Positions 42,514 to 52,953 of a DNA stretch of 64,000 bases are shown here, in pieces. The notes beneath the pieces were generated by a model that did not search any database, was not told the DNA's origin, and saw only the letters and a program-made list of their open reading frames with translations. Where the stretch lies: contig NZ_CP068985.1 in NCBI RefSeq assembly GCF_019397265.1, forward strand, positions 7,993,001 to 8,057,000, in the 5' to 3' direction. The DNA is from Nonomuraea coxensis DSM 45129. Its GTDB lineage: Bacteria; Actinomycetota; Actinomycetes; Streptosporangiales; Streptosporangiaceae. The position numbers were made by a program, and so were the translations under genes. Position 1 is the stretch's first letter. Every line of letters begins with the position of its first letter.

Positions 42514-44574
42514 ATGTCCGCAGAACCGGTGCCTCCTGCCAATGATCTGCCGCTGCCGCAGGAGCGCTTCCTCAACCGGGAGGAGAGCTGGCTCCAGTTC
42601 AACGAGCGCGTGCTCGAACTGGCCGAGGACTCCGCTCTCCCCCTGCTGGAGCGGGTGCGTTTCCTGGCGATCTTCGCGAGCAACCTCGACGAGTTCTTCC
42701 GGGTCCGGGTCGCCGGGCTCAAACGGCGGATGGCCACCGGGCTGCTGCTGCGGACCAAGAGCGGACTCAAGCCCCGCGAGGAGCTGATCCGCCTCGCCGG
42801 CGTCGCCGACGCGCTGGCCCGGCGGCACGCCGCCGTCTTCCACGACAAGATCTGCCCGCAGCTCGCCTCCGAGGGCATCGAGATCGTCCGCTGGGAGGAC
42901 CTCGACCGCGAGGAGCGCACCGAGCTGCGCAAGCTGTTCAGGGAGCGCATCCGGCCGGTGCTCACGCCGCTGGCGGTGGACCCCGCGCACCCGTTCCCGT
43001 ACATCTCGGGCCTCAGCCTCAACCTGGCCGTCCTCGTCCGCAACCCGGCCACGGACCACACCGTCTTCGCCCGGGTCAAGGTGCCCTCGCAGCTCCCCCG
43101 GTTCATCCTGGCGTCGAAGGACCGCTTCGTCCCGCTGGAGGACGTCATCGCGGCCCACCTGGGCCAGCTCTTCAAGGGCATGGAGATCCTCCAGCACCAC
43201 GTCTTCCGCGTCACCAGGAACGAGGACCTCGACGTCGACGAGGACGTCACCGAGAACCTCATGCAGGCCCTGGAGAAGGAGCTGCTCAAGCGGCGCTTCG
43301 GCCCGCCGGTGCGGCTGGAGGTCGAGGAGACGATGACGCCGGAGGTGCTGGCCCCGCTCGTGGAGGAGCTGGAGCTGGCCCCGCACGAGATCTACCGGCT
43401 GCCGGGGCCGCTCGACCTGTCGGGCCTGCACGCCATCGCCGACCTGGAGCGCGGGGAGCTCAGTTACCGCCCGTTCGTGCCGGCCGAGGCCATCAGCGCC
43501 GAGGACGACATCTTCACCACGCTGCGCGAGCGCGACGTCCTGCTGCACCACCCGTACGACTCCTTCGCCACGAGCGTGCAGCGCTTCATCGAGATCGCCG
43601 CCGCCGACCCGCGCGTCCTGGCGATCAAGCAGACCCTCTACCGCACCAGCGGCCAGTCCCCCATCGTCGACGCGCTCATCGACGCGGCCGAGGCGGGCAA
43701 GCAGGTCGTCGTGGTCGTGGAGATCAAGGCCAGGTTCGACGAGCACGCCAACATCTCCTGGGCGCGCAAGCTGGAGCGGGCCGGCTGCCACGTCGTCTAC
43801 GGCGTGGTCGGCCTGAAGACCCACTGCAAGCTGGCGCTCGTCGTCCGCCAGGAGCCCTCGGGCGAGCTGCGCCGCTACTGCCACATCGGCACCGGCAACT
43901 ACAACCCCAAGACCGCCCGCCAGTACGAGGACTTCGGCCTGCTCACCGCCGACCCGCTGGTCGGCGAGGACGTCACCGACCTGTTCATCCACCTGACCGG
44001 CTACTCCAACCACTCCGCCTACCGCCGCCTGCTCGTCGCCCCCCACTCGATGCGCAGCGGCCTGGTGGCCAGGATCGAGCGGGAGATCGCCCACCAGCAG
44101 GCCGGGCGTCCCGCCCGCATCCGCATCAAGACCAACTCGCTGGTCGACGAACCGATCATCGACGCCCTCTACCGCGCCTCGCGGGCCGGGGTGCCGGTCG
44201 ACCTGTGGGTACGCGGCATCTGCCTGCTCCGTCCAGGCGTGCCCGGCCTGTCGGACAACATCCGCGTCCGGTCGGTCCTGGGGCGGTTCCTGGAGCACTC
44301 CCGCGTCTACGAGTTCGGCCTCGGGCGGCGGCCCGAGATCTGGATCGGCAGCGCCGACCTCATGCGCCGCAACCTCGACCGCCGCGTCGAGGCCCTGGTC
44401 AAGGTCACCTCGCAGCAGCACAAGGCCTACCTCGTCGAGCTGATGGACCTCGCCATGGCCGAGACGACGAGCACGTGGTGGCTGGGCCCCGACGGCTCCT
44501 GGGCCCGCCACCCCGGCGAGGACCTCCAGACCCATCTCATCAGCACCCGCCGATGGAGGACCGTTGACGACTGA
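42514..44574 (+). CDS. ppk: Polyphosphate kinase 1
   Basis: 686 residues, the usual PPK1 length. It makes polyphosphate from ATP through a phosphohistidine. N domain: RFLNREESWLQFNERVLELAED and RVRFLAIFASNLDEFFRVRVAGL. The phospholipase-D-like catalytic domains contain LLHHPYDSF, IKQTLYRTSGQSPIVDAL, the autophosphorylated His in RYCHIGTGNYNPKTARQYEDFGLLT, and RIKTNSLVDEPIIDALYRASRAGV. The ATG at 42514 is downstream of PHO-box-like repeats. The NUDIX gene start overlaps its 3' end by 11 nt, so they are co-transcribed. Confidence 0.96.
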   Translation: MSAEPVPPANDLPLPQERFLNREESWLQFNERVLELAEDSALPLLERVRFLAIFASNLDEFFRVRVAGLKRRMATGLLLRTKSGLKPREELIRLAGVADALARRHAAVFHDKICPQLASEGIEIVRWEDLDREERTELRKLFRERIRPVLTPLAVDPAHPFPYISGLSLNLAVLVRNPATDHTVFARVKVPSQLPRFILASKDRFVPLEDVIAAHLGQLFKGMEILQHHVFRVTRNEDLDVDEDVTENLMQALEKELLKRRFGPPVRLEVEETMTPEVLAPLVEELELAPHEIYRLPGPLDLSGLHAIADLERGELSYRPFVPAEAISAEDDIFTTLRERDVLLHHPYDSFATSVQRFIEIAAADPRVLAIKQTLYRTSGQSPIVDALIDAAEAGKQVVVVVEIKARFDEHANISWARKLERAGCHVVYGVVGLKTHCKLALVVRQEPSGELRRYCHIGTGNYNPKTARQYEDFGLLTADPLVGEDVTDLFIHLTGYSNHSAYRRLLVAPHSMRSGLVARIEREIAHQQAGRPARIRIKTNSLVDEPIIDALYRASRAGVPVDLWVRGICLLRPGVPGLSDNIRVRSVLGRFLEHSRVYEFGLGRRPEIWIGSADLMRRNLDRRVEALVKVTSQQHKAYLVELMDLAMAETTSTWWLGPDGSWARHPGEDLQTHLISTRRWRTVDD

Positions 44575-45418
44575 AGTGCTCCGGGCCGCCGGAGCCGTGG
44601 TCTGGCGGGGGCCGGCGAGCCGTCCCGAGGTGGTCGTCATCCACCGCCCCGCATATGGCGACTGGACCCTCCCCAAGGGCAAGCTCGAACCCGGCGAGCA
44701 CGTGGTCGCCGCCGCGCTGCGCGAGGTGCGCGAGGAGACCGGCCTCATGGTCACGCTCGGCCGCCCTCTGCCGCCCGCCCACTACCTCGTGCGGGGCCGG
44801 CTCAAGCGGGTCGACTACTGGGCCGCGCGGGTGACCGCCGACGACGGCTTCACCCCCGGCGAGGAGGTCGACGAGCTGCGCTGGCTGCCGCTGGAGGAGG
44901 CCGGGGCGCTGCTGACGTACGGGTGGGACGCCGAGCTGCTGCGCCACCTGACCGCCGCCCCGCTGGAGACCGTGCCCCTCGTGCTCGTCCGGCACGCCAC
45001 GGCCGGCTCCCGCGCCGAGTGGGACGGCGACGACGAGCGCCGCCCGCTCGACGCCGGCGGGCGGGCCCAGGCCGCCGTCCTGGCCACCGCGCTGCCCGCC
45101 TACCGGCCCGAGCTGCTGATGAGCTCACCGAGCGCGCGCTGCGTGCAGACGCTGGAGCCGTACGGGGGCGAGATCCTGCTGGACCCGCTGCTCAGCGAGG
45201 AGGGCCAGGACCCGCGCAAGACGCCCGTCCTGGTGCGCGAGCTCACCGTCCCCGCGGCCGTGTGCAGCCACGGCAAGGTGCTGCCCGGGCTGATCCAGGC
45301 CCTCACCGGCAAGGAGATCAGCCTGCGCAAGGGCGCGTTCGCCGTGGTGCACCGCGTGGGCGACCGGGTCGTCGCCGTCGAGCGTCACCCGGTCACAGCA
45401 GCTTCTCCACCGCCTTGA
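44564..45418 (+). CDS. NUDIX hydrolase fused to histidine phosphatase (MutT1-like)
   Basis: 284 residues. Residues 1-130 are a NUDIX domain with the full box GKLEPGEHVVAAALREVREETGL (about 39-61, printed here as two parts: G-x5-E and REVREETGL). Residues 138-280 form a histidine-phosphatase domain with VLVRHATAGSR (the RHG-type motif; Gly replaced by Ala) and VCSHGKVLPGLIQAL. The same two-domain layout is found in mycobacterial MutT1, which converts 8-oxo-dGTP and diadenosine polyphosphates. The TTG at 44564 follows GGAGG and lies within the ppk 3' end. Its end overlaps the convergent CYTH-CHAD gene by 26 bp. Confidence 0.87.
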   Translation: MTTEVLRAAGAVVWRGPASRPEVVVIHRPAYGDWTLPKGKLEPGEHVVAAALREVREETGLMVTLGRPLPPAHYLVRGRLKRVDYWAARVTADDGFTPGEEVDELRWLPLEEAGALLTYGWDAELLRHLTAAPLETVPLVLVRHATAGSRAEWDGDDERRPLDAGGRAQAAVLATALPAYRPELLMSSPSARCVQTLEPYGGEILLDPLLSEEGQDPRKTPVLVRELTVPAAVCSHGKVLPGLIQALTGKEISLRKGAFAVVHRVGDRVVAVERHPVTAASPPP

Positions 45419-46874
45419 CCGTCTCCGCCCACACCCCCGGGAAGTCCGCGTGCGCCCGCGCGGCGAGGTCCCGCTCGATCCCCACGAGCAGCCCGTACGT
45501 GAAGGTGTCCTCGCCCGCCCGCCTGGCGCTGTCCGCCTCCTTCGTCAGCGTGTCCTGCGCGACCACGCCGTCCTGGTGCGCCCCCAGCACCTCCTGGATC
45601 TCCTCGGCCCGCCTGGCGAGCTTGGCCATGTCCTTGCCAAGGGTGGGCTGGAGCGCTTCCGCGGTGTAACGAGCGCGTTTGGCCGCCTTGCGCACGTCGT
45701 GCATGGCGGTCTCGTGGCGGCCCGGGTCCTCGACGGCCTGAGCCCTGTCGTACGCCTTGGTCACCCGGTTCCAGTTGTCCGCCGCGATGGCGGCGAGCCG
45801 CTCCTTCGCCGGCTTCGGCGCGGCCTTGCCGAGGCTCGGGCCGGCGAGCAGCGCGTCGAGGTCGTTCAGCAGCGTGTAGTAGCGCTCGTCGCTGAGGGCG
45901 TCCTTGATCCGTTCGTAGGCGTCCCGCTCGCGGGCGAGCAGGTCGGCGCCGAGGCGGTCCTCGATCGGGCCGACGACCAGCTCGGGCGGCAGCCCGGCCA
46001 GCCTCTCGGCGAACCTGGCCCTCATGACCTCCAGGTCGCGCGCCTCGCCGAGCACGGTGCCGAGCCGGCGCAGCTCGTCCTGGAGCTGCTCGGTGCCGGT
46101 CACCACGGTCCTGAACGCCTTCAGCGCGCTGCGCAGCCGCCGGGAGGCCACGCGCATCTGGTGGACGGCGTCCTCCTCGGCGCGGCGTACCCGGGGGTCC
46201 TGGGAGAGGAGGGCGTCCACCTGGCTCGCGAGGTAGGCGAGCACGGCCTCGCCCGCCGAGCCCGGGTCGCAGGCGGCCAGGGGCGGCGGGGCCGGTCGGA
46301 GCACTTTCGCGAGCTTGCTGGCGGATCCGGACGGCTTGGCGCCGGCCTTCCTGAGGCGCTTGCCCACCTTGGCCAGCAGCGCCCGCCGGCTCTCGTCGAT
46401 CAGCTCGGCCTCGACCTCGCGCCAGCGTAGGACCCGGCCGCCCTCGCGGCGGTCGGTGGCCTTGACGTCGTCGTCGGCGACCTCCAGCAGCCTGGCCCCG
46501 CCGTCGCGCAGGACGGTGACGCTCCTGCGGGTGTCCAGTTCGGCGACCACCTCCAGCTCGGCGCCGCGGGTGTAGGCGCGGACCAGCTCGGCCAGCTCCG
46601 GGGGGACGAGCGTGGTGCTCCGGGTGAGCGGCACGGCGATCTCCTGCCGGACGCCCTTGGCCTTGGGCAGCTTGAGGTGCCAGCCGGCGTCGTCGCCGCC
46701 CCTTCGCCGCCTGAGCGTCACGCCTCTGGCGGCCAGCCGCAGGTCGGGCGTGTCGTAGTAGAGCGCGACGAGCCGGTGGCTCTTCGGCCCGGCGACGTCG
46801 GTGGCGAGGTCGGTCAGGTCGGGAAGCGCGTAGTCCCGCGGAACGTCGAACTTGTCCTCGATCTCGATGCCCAC
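45393..46874 (-). CDS. CYTH and CHAD domain protein (polyphosphate-associated)
   Basis: 493 residues. The N-terminal CYTH domain (1-195) begins with the triphosphate-tunnel motif I-E-I-E-D-K-F and has paired Arg/Lys strands (RGVTLRRRRGG, WHLKLPK). The CHAD domain (about 205-490) is helical with conserved His/Arg helices: DAVHQMRVASRRLRSALKAF and HDVRKAAKRARYTAEAL. CHAD domains bind polyphosphate, and CYTH enzymes hydrolyse triphosphates. Its position tail-to-tail with ppk and the NUDIX gene supports a polyphosphate role. GTG start at 46874, with a 14-bp palindrome just upstream. Confidence 0.9.
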   Translation of the reverse strand: MGIEIEDKFDVPRDYALPDLTDLATDVAGPKSHRLVALYYDTPDLRLAARGVTLRRRRGGDDAGWHLKLPKAKGVRQEIAVPLTRSTTLVPPELAELVRAYTRGAELEVVAELDTRRSVTVLRDGGARLLEVADDDVKATDRREGGRVLRWREVEAELIDESRRALLAKVGKRLRKAGAKPSGSASKLAKVLRPAPPPLAACDPGSAGEAVLAYLASQVDALLSQDPRVRRAEEDAVHQMRVASRRLRSALKAFRTVVTGTEQLQDELRRLGTVLGEARDLEVMRARFAERLAGLPPELVVGPIEDRLGADLLARERDAYERIKDALSDERYYTLLNDLDALLAGPSLGKAAPKPAKERLAAIAADNWNRVTKAYDRAQAVEDPGRHETAMHDVRKAAKRARYTAEALQPTLGKDMAKLARRAEEIQEVLGAHQDGVVAQDTLTKEADSARRAGEDTFTYGLLVGIERDLAARAHADFPGVWAETVKAVEKLL

Positions 46875-46887
46875 TGCACCTCACAAA

Positions 46888-46901
46888 GTCCGATTTCGGA
46901 C
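46888..46901. promoter_or_regulatory. Short palindrome upstream of the CYTH-CHAD gene
   Basis: GTCCGA-TT-TCGGAC has perfect 6-bp arms, 14 bp before the start codon. It may be an operator or a small mRNA hairpin. No matching regulator is adjacent. Confidence 0.3.
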
Positions 46902-46979
46902 AATTCTGCCACCGTTAGGTGAACATCACCGAGGTCGCGGCAGCGGGAAGGCGGGATGCGCCCCGCTCGCGGACCGTGA

Positions 46980-47750
46980 TCATTTCTGCGCCACCACGAA
47001 GACGCGGCGGAACGGGAACGGCGTGCCATAGCTCCTCGCCGGATACGCCCGCGCCAGCAGCTCGCCGAGGTCGGCCTTGAAGCGCCGCTGGTCCCCGTGG
47101 TCCAGCCGGTCGAGGATGGGGCGCAGGGCCGTCCCCGACACCCAGTCCAGCACGGGGTTCTCGCCCTTCAGCACGTGCACGTACGTCGTCTCCCAGGCGT
47201 CCACCTGCGTGCCGCCCTGGTTGAGCAGGTCGCAGTAGCCGAGGGCGTCGTCCACCTCGGTGGGCCGCCGGTAACCGGACAGCTTGTCGGACCAGGTCCG
47301 CGAGGCGCACAGTTCCCGGATGGCGACGTGGCTCGGGGCGTCGAAGTTGCCCGGCACCTGGAACGCCAGCCAGCCGCCCGCGGCCAGCGCCTCCATCCAG
47401 CGTTCGAGCACCGCGCGGTGGCCGGGCACCCACTGGAGGACGGCGTTCGAGACGATCACGTCCACGGGCCGGTCGGGCCGCCAGGTCTCGGCGTCGGCGA
47501 CGGCGAACCGTACGGACGTGCCGAGGGCGCGCGCCTTGCTGATCATGGCGGGCGAGGAGTCGAAGCCCTCGACGGTCGCCCGCGGCCAGCGGGTGGCCAG
47601 CTCGGCGGTGAGTTCGCCGCTGCCGCAGCCGACGTCCACGACATAATCGGGATCGACGGCCCCCACCCTGGAGACGAGCTCGATGAACGGCCGGGAACGC
47701 TCGTCGGCGTACACCGCGTAGGACACCGGATCCCACATATCTCTTGACAT
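46980..47750 (-). CDS. tam: Trans-aconitate 2-methyltransferase
   Basis: 256 residues. The SAM-binding motif I is VVDVGCGSGELTAELATRWP, then VEGFDSSPAMISKAR (motif II), VRFAVADAETWRPDRPVDVIVSNAVLQWVPGH (motifs III-IV) and AAGGWLAFQVPGNFDAPSH, which matches Tam rather than generic methyltransferases. It methylates trans-aconitate, an inhibitor of aconitase. A Met four codons in (47738) is an alternative start. A likely promoter (TTGACA at 47788-47783, TATCAA about 18 bp on) would make the transcript nearly leaderless at 47750. It is divergent from a MarR gene, as tam and tamR are in Streptomyces. Confidence 0.88.
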   Translation of the reverse strand: MSRDMWDPVSYAVYADERSRPFIELVSRVGAVDPDYVVDVGCGSGELTAELATRWPRATVEGFDSSPAMISKARALGTSVRFAVADAETWRPDRPVDVIVSNAVLQWVPGHRAVLERWMEALAAGGWLAFQVPGNFDAPSHVAIRELCASRTWSDKLSGYRRPTEVDDALGYCDLLNQGGTQVDAWETTYVHVLKGENPVLDWVSGTALRPILDRLDHGDQRRFKADLGELLARAYPARSYGTPFPFRRVFVVAQK

Positions 47751-47790
47751 AAAGATAATTGATATCGAGAGAGATATCTCGATGTCAAGA
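47742..47790. promoter_or_regulatory. Two facing MarR/TamR-type operators
   Basis: TCTTGACATaaAGATA (47742-47757, plus) and TCTTGACATcgAGATA (47790-47775, minus) are the same 16-bp element in opposite orientation. Between and over them lies ATCGAGA-GAGATA-TCTCGAT (47764-47783). They cover the tam start, the predicted tam promoter and the region just before the MarR gene, so one regulator could repress both genes. Confidence 0.75.
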
Positions 47791-47807
47791 CAGTACACTT
47801 GGGTGTC

Positions 47808-48314
47808 ATGACGGAGGAAGCTAGGGACGAGGTCGATCGCCTCGTCGCCGCTTGGCGGACGGAACGCCCCGACCTCGACGTCGAGCCGCTCCAGGTGCTC
47901 TCCAGAGTGTCACGCCTCGCCAAGCATCTCGATCGGGCGCGGCGGGCGGCCTTCGCCGAGCACGACCTCGAACCGTGGGAGTTCGACGTGCTCACCGCAC
48001 TGCGCCGGGCCGGCAAACCGTACGAGCTGAGCCCGGGCACCCTGCTCCGGGCCACCCTGGTCACCTCTGGGACCATGACCAACCGCATCGACCGCCTCGC
48101 CCAGGCCGGGCTCGTACGCCGCCGGCCGGACCCCGAGGACCGGCGCGGCGTCCTGGTGTCCCTGACGGACACGGGGCGCTCCCGGGTGGACGCGGCCTTC
48201 GCCGACCTGCTGCGGCGGGAGCACGAGCTGCTGTCGGGGCTCGACGCCGATGACCAGCGGACGCTCGCCTCGCAGCTCCGCACCCTGCTGGCCCCGTTCG
48301 ACTCCCCCAGCTGA
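47808..48314 (+). CDS. tamR: MarR family regulator, TamR-like
   Basis: 168 residues. The winged helix is clear: HLDRARRAAFAEHDLEPWEFDVLTALRRAGKPYELSPGTLLRATLVTSGTMTNRIDRLAQAGLVRRRPDPEDRRGVLVSLTDTGR. The N-terminal extension with WRTERPDLDVEPLQVLSRVSRLA is typical of the urate/citrate-responsive MarR subgroup that includes HucR and TamR. In Streptomyces, TamR is released by citrate and trans-aconitate. The ATG at 47808 is preceded by a TACACT -10-like box at 47794-47799, consistent with a leaderless or short-leader mRNA. Confidence 0.85.
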   Translation: MTEEARDEVDRLVAAWRTERPDLDVEPLQVLSRVSRLAKHLDRARRAAFAEHDLEPWEFDVLTALRRAGKPYELSPGTLLRATLVTSGTMTNRIDRLAQAGLVRRRPDPEDRRGVLVSLTDTGRSRVDAAFADLLRREHELLSGLDADDQRTLASQLRTLLAPFDSPS

Positions 48315-48361
48315 CCCGCCAGGGACACCCGCACCGCTCACCCCCAAGCGGCCCTTACCCC

Positions 48362-48391
48362 GGCCCCGCCTTGCCTGCGGCGGCGGGGGCC
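48362..48391. terminator. Probable bidirectional terminator between tamR and the ABC-F gene
   Basis: GGCCCCGCC and GGCGGGGGCC pair with one bulged base around an 11-nt loop, between convergent stops. Confidence 0.45.
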
Positions 48392-48392
48392 G

Positions 48393-50222
<1,830 letters not shown>

Positions 50223-50420
50223 GACGTACTCAGGGTATCGGCTCCCCGCCCAGCTCCTCGCCGTCTTCCCGGCCCACGCCTCCGGCCGGCCGGCGGCCGC
50301 GATCCCCGGAACGGACCCGCCGACCCTTCCATGACACTGAGTCGCTTTGTCATCGCTCACCGTTTCCGTGATGAGTGGCCGGCATGACCTTCGGGCCCTC
50401 CCCCGACCACGGAGTGCCCC

Positions 50421-50962
50421 ATGGAGCGAACGGTCCTGGCCGCCGTCACCGAAGTCCCGTGGGACGCGCCCGGGGCCGAGGAGCTGCTCGGCGCGGTCGC
50501 CAAGCGGTTCCGCGGGCTGCCCGTCTTCCTCATGACCCAGGAGCAGGAGCTTCCGCTCTGGGTCTACGAGGTCATCCAGGGTTACGTCCACCCGCTGGAG
50601 GACACCCCGCAGTTCATCGCCGGGCGCATCGCCCACGCCGCCGACCACTACGCCAGGAAGCTCCTCCCGCCCTTCTTCGGCGCCCTGCGCCGACTCCAGG
50701 ACCACCACCGTTACTCCTGGCACACCCCGGTGGCGTGGCGTTTCTCAAGTCGCCGGTGGGGCGGGCGTTCTTCGACTTCTACGGCGAGCGGTTGCTGCGC
50801 ACCGACCTGTCCATCTCGGTCACCGAGCTGGGATCGCCGGCTGGCGAAAACCCCGGCGACGCCGGCGATCGCCCCCGGGATACTGGTCGCCCATGGACGA
50901 GGTCAAGATGGTCGTCGCCCACTCCGAGCGCGCGACCCTGCGCATCGGCGACGTGTTCCTGA
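50421..50962 (+). pseudogene. Hypothetical protein gene broken by a frameshift
   Basis: The ATG frame from 50421 reads a well-formed protein to about 50733 (LPLWVYEVIQGYVHPLEDTPQFIAGRIAHAADHYARKLLPPFFGALRRL...RYSWHTP), then loses sense. The next frame takes over at the same place with GGVAFLKSPVGRAFFDFYGERLLRTDLSISVTELG and runs to a stop at 50960-50962. One extra C in the CCCC run near 50727 would restore a single frame. The first part was open long enough to show normal codon bias. I do not recognise the family. The second frame overlaps the start of the APH-fold gene. This is either a real pseudogene or a sequencing error. Confidence 0.6.
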
Positions 50963-51639
50963 AGGTCGACGCCGATCAGGCGCGCATCGACGTCGAGGTC
51001 AAGGCGATGACCCTGGCGCCGGTCCCGACCCCGGAGGTCCTGTGGCACAAGCCGCCGGTGCTCGCGATCGCCGCGGTCCCGGGGACGGCGCTCGGCCGCC
51101 TCGGCGAGCCGTCGGCCGCGTCTCCGGCAGCGTGGGCCGCGGCGGGCGCCACCATCCGGAGGTTGCACGACGCGCCGTTGCCGCCCTGGCCCGGCCAGGC
51201 CAGCCGAGGTCTCGACGAGTTGGCGGCGGATCTCCATCGCGAGTGCGAGTGGCTCGTGACGAACGGCGTCCTGCCCGCCGACCTGGTCACCCGCAACCGC
51301 CAGGTCGCCGAGGTCGCGCTCCGGCCGTGGACACCGGTGTTCACACACGGCGACCTGCAGATCGATCACGTATTCGTCGACGGCGACGGGATCACGGGCA
51401 TCATCGACTGGTCCGAGGCGGGCCAAGGTGATGCCCTGTACGACCTCGCCACCTTGACGCTCGGACACGAGGAGCACCTCGGCGACGTCGTCACCGGCTA
51501 CGGCACCGACGTCGACCTCGACGTGATCCGCGCGTGGTGGTCGTTGCGAAGCCTGCTGAATGTTCGCTGGCTGGTCGAGCACGGCTTCGATCCGTTCGCG
51601 CCAGGCTGTGAGGTCGACGTGCTGAGATCCCGGCTGTGA
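50893..51639 (+). CDS. Aminoglycoside-phosphotransferase-fold protein
   Basis: 248 residues. The phosphotransferase signature is VFTHGDLQIDHVFVDGDGITGIIDWSEAGQGDALYDLATLT, containing HGDxxxxH (His at the usual Asn position) and I-I-D-W-S/E for metal binding. The N lobe has RIGDVFLKVDADQARIDVEVKAM with the likely ATP-binding Lys. The substrate is unknown; proteins of this type include antibiotic kinases and metabolite kinases. The ATG at 50893 lies inside the 3' end of the frameshifted gene on the same strand. Confidence 0.8.
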   Translation: MDEVKMVVAHSERATLRIGDVFLKVDADQARIDVEVKAMTLAPVPTPEVLWHKPPVLAIAAVPGTALGRLGEPSAASPAAWAAAGATIRRLHDAPLPPWPGQASRGLDELAADLHRECEWLVTNGVLPADLVTRNRQVAEVALRPWTPVFTHGDLQIDHVFVDGDGITGIIDWSEAGQGDALYDLATLTLGHEEHLGDVVTGYGTDVDLDVIRAWWSLRSLLNVRWLVEHGFDPFAPGCEVDVLRSRL

Positions 51640-51674
51640 GGCTGCGCGGTCGGGGCTTCTCAGCAGCCCCCGTG

Positions 51675-51736
51675 GCCATGCCGTCGCCATGCCGTCGCCA
51701 TGCCGCCGCCATGCCGCCGCCTTCGCCGCCTTCGCC
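51675..51736. repeat. Short tandem repeat (4 x 11 bp, then 2 x 9 bp)
   Basis: Two copies of GCCATGCCGTC, two of GCCATGCCGCC, then two of GCCTTCGCC follow without spacers in the 201-bp gap between the APH gene and ispE. No gene or terminator is apparent here. Confidence 0.8.
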
Positions 51737-51840
51737 GCCTTGGGCGCTGGTGGGCTCTCCTGTGGAGGACACTGTCGCACGGCGATCGCCCGTCGCCTCG
51801 ACCGTTTCAAGCTCAGGGGGCGAGGCGGCGAGAGGGCGGA

Positions 51841-52743
51841 TCAGACCAGGGTGGCGCCGTGGACGGGGCCGTGGGCCGGGACGGCGGTGTGCGCGGCGCC
51901 TGTGGCCGTGAGGCTGCCGGCCAGGTCGCGGGCGTGAAGGGCGTCGATGGCGAGGAACGCGCAGGTGGGGCCGGAGCCGGAGACGATGGCGCCCAGCGCG
52001 CCGTGCTGGCGACCGGCCTCCAGCGTAGGAGCGAGCTCCGGACGCAGGTTGAGGGCGGCGGGCTGGAGGTCGTTGCTGAGGTGGGAGCCGAGGGCGTAGG
52101 CGTCGCCGGTGCCCAGCGCCTCCAGGAGGGAGTCGTTGAGCTGCGGCCAGGGCACTTCCGCCGCCTCGGCGGCCCGCAGCCGGTCGCATTCGGCGTAGAC
52201 GCTGGCCGTGGAGAGGCCGCCGTCGGCGAGCGCGAACACCCAGTGGAACGTGCCGCCCGTGGGCAGCTCGCTCAGCTGCTCGCCCCGGCCGGTGCCGACG
52301 GCGGTGCCGCCGAGCAGGGAGAACGGGACGTCGCTGCCGAGATCTCCGGCGATCTCCATCAGATCGTCGAACGGCAGCCCGAGCCCCCAGAGCTCGTTGC
52401 ACGCCACCAGGGCTCCGGCGGCGTCGGCGCTGCCGCCCGCCATGCCGCCCGCCACCGGGATGTCCTTGTTGATGATGAGGTCTGCCCCGTAGGTGCGTCC
52501 GGCGTGCTTGGCGAGGGCGCGGGCGGCGCGGATCGCCAGGTTGCTGTCGTCCACCGGCACCTGGTCGGCCCACTTGCCGTTGACCGACACGGTGATGGAC
52601 TCGGACTCCTTGGCCACCACCTCGTCGAAGATCGACACGGCGTGAAAGACGTTGACCAGGTCGTGGTAGCCATCATCCCTGAGCGGGCCGACAGAAAGCT
52701 GCACGTTGACCTTCGCAGGCACACGTACGGTCACCGAACTCAT
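51841..52743 (-). CDS. ispE: 4-(cytidine 5'-diphospho)-2-C-methyl-D-erythritol kinase
   Basis: 300 residues of the GHMP kinase family, fourth step of the MEP isoprenoid pathway. Motifs: VRVPAKVNVQLSVGPLRDDGYHDLVNVFHAV at the N terminus with the substrate-binding Lys, the ATP-binding PVAGGMAGGSADAAGALVA (P-x3-G-x-G-S-S/A-A), GSDVPFSLLGGTAVGTGRGE, and the C-terminal VSGSGPTCAFL. The ATG at 52743 gives the family start M-S-S-V-T-V-R; the upstream Met adds 14 unlikely residues. Its neighbours rsmA, rpf, tatD and metG are conserved, but several plus-strand genes lie between. Confidence 0.94.
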   Translation of the reverse strand: MSSVTVRVPAKVNVQLSVGPLRDDGYHDLVNVFHAVSIFDEVVAKESESITVSVNGKWADQVPVDDSNLAIRAARALAKHAGRTYGADLIINKDIPVAGGMAGGSADAAGALVACNELWGLGLPFDDLMEIAGDLGSDVPFSLLGGTAVGTGRGEQLSELPTGGTFHWVFALADGGLSTASVYAECDRLRAAEAAEVPWPQLNDSLLEALGTGDAYALGSHLSNDLQPAALNLRPELAPTLEAGRQHGALGAIVSGSGPTCAFLAIDALHARDLAGSLTATGAAHTAVPAHGPVHGATLV

Positions 52744-52953
52744 CGATTTTCTGCCACTCTCATCGCTTGCCGGGGTCAAGAACACTCGATGTTATCGGTG
52801 CCCGGAGCCCTGACATGCGGTTCTCGGAAGATGAGCCGCGGAACGGCCGGATCCTCGACACGTACAGTCAGGTTGATGACCATTTGCCCCCATGCTGCGT
52901 AGTTACGACGAGTGATGGCAGACCTGGGGTCTCGTGAGACCAAGGGAGGGTTT

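Noticed and set aside
50331..50353. Inverted repeat ATGACA-N11-TGTCAT before the frameshifted gene
   Set aside because: Six-bp arms with a long spacer are expected by chance and no linked regulator exists.
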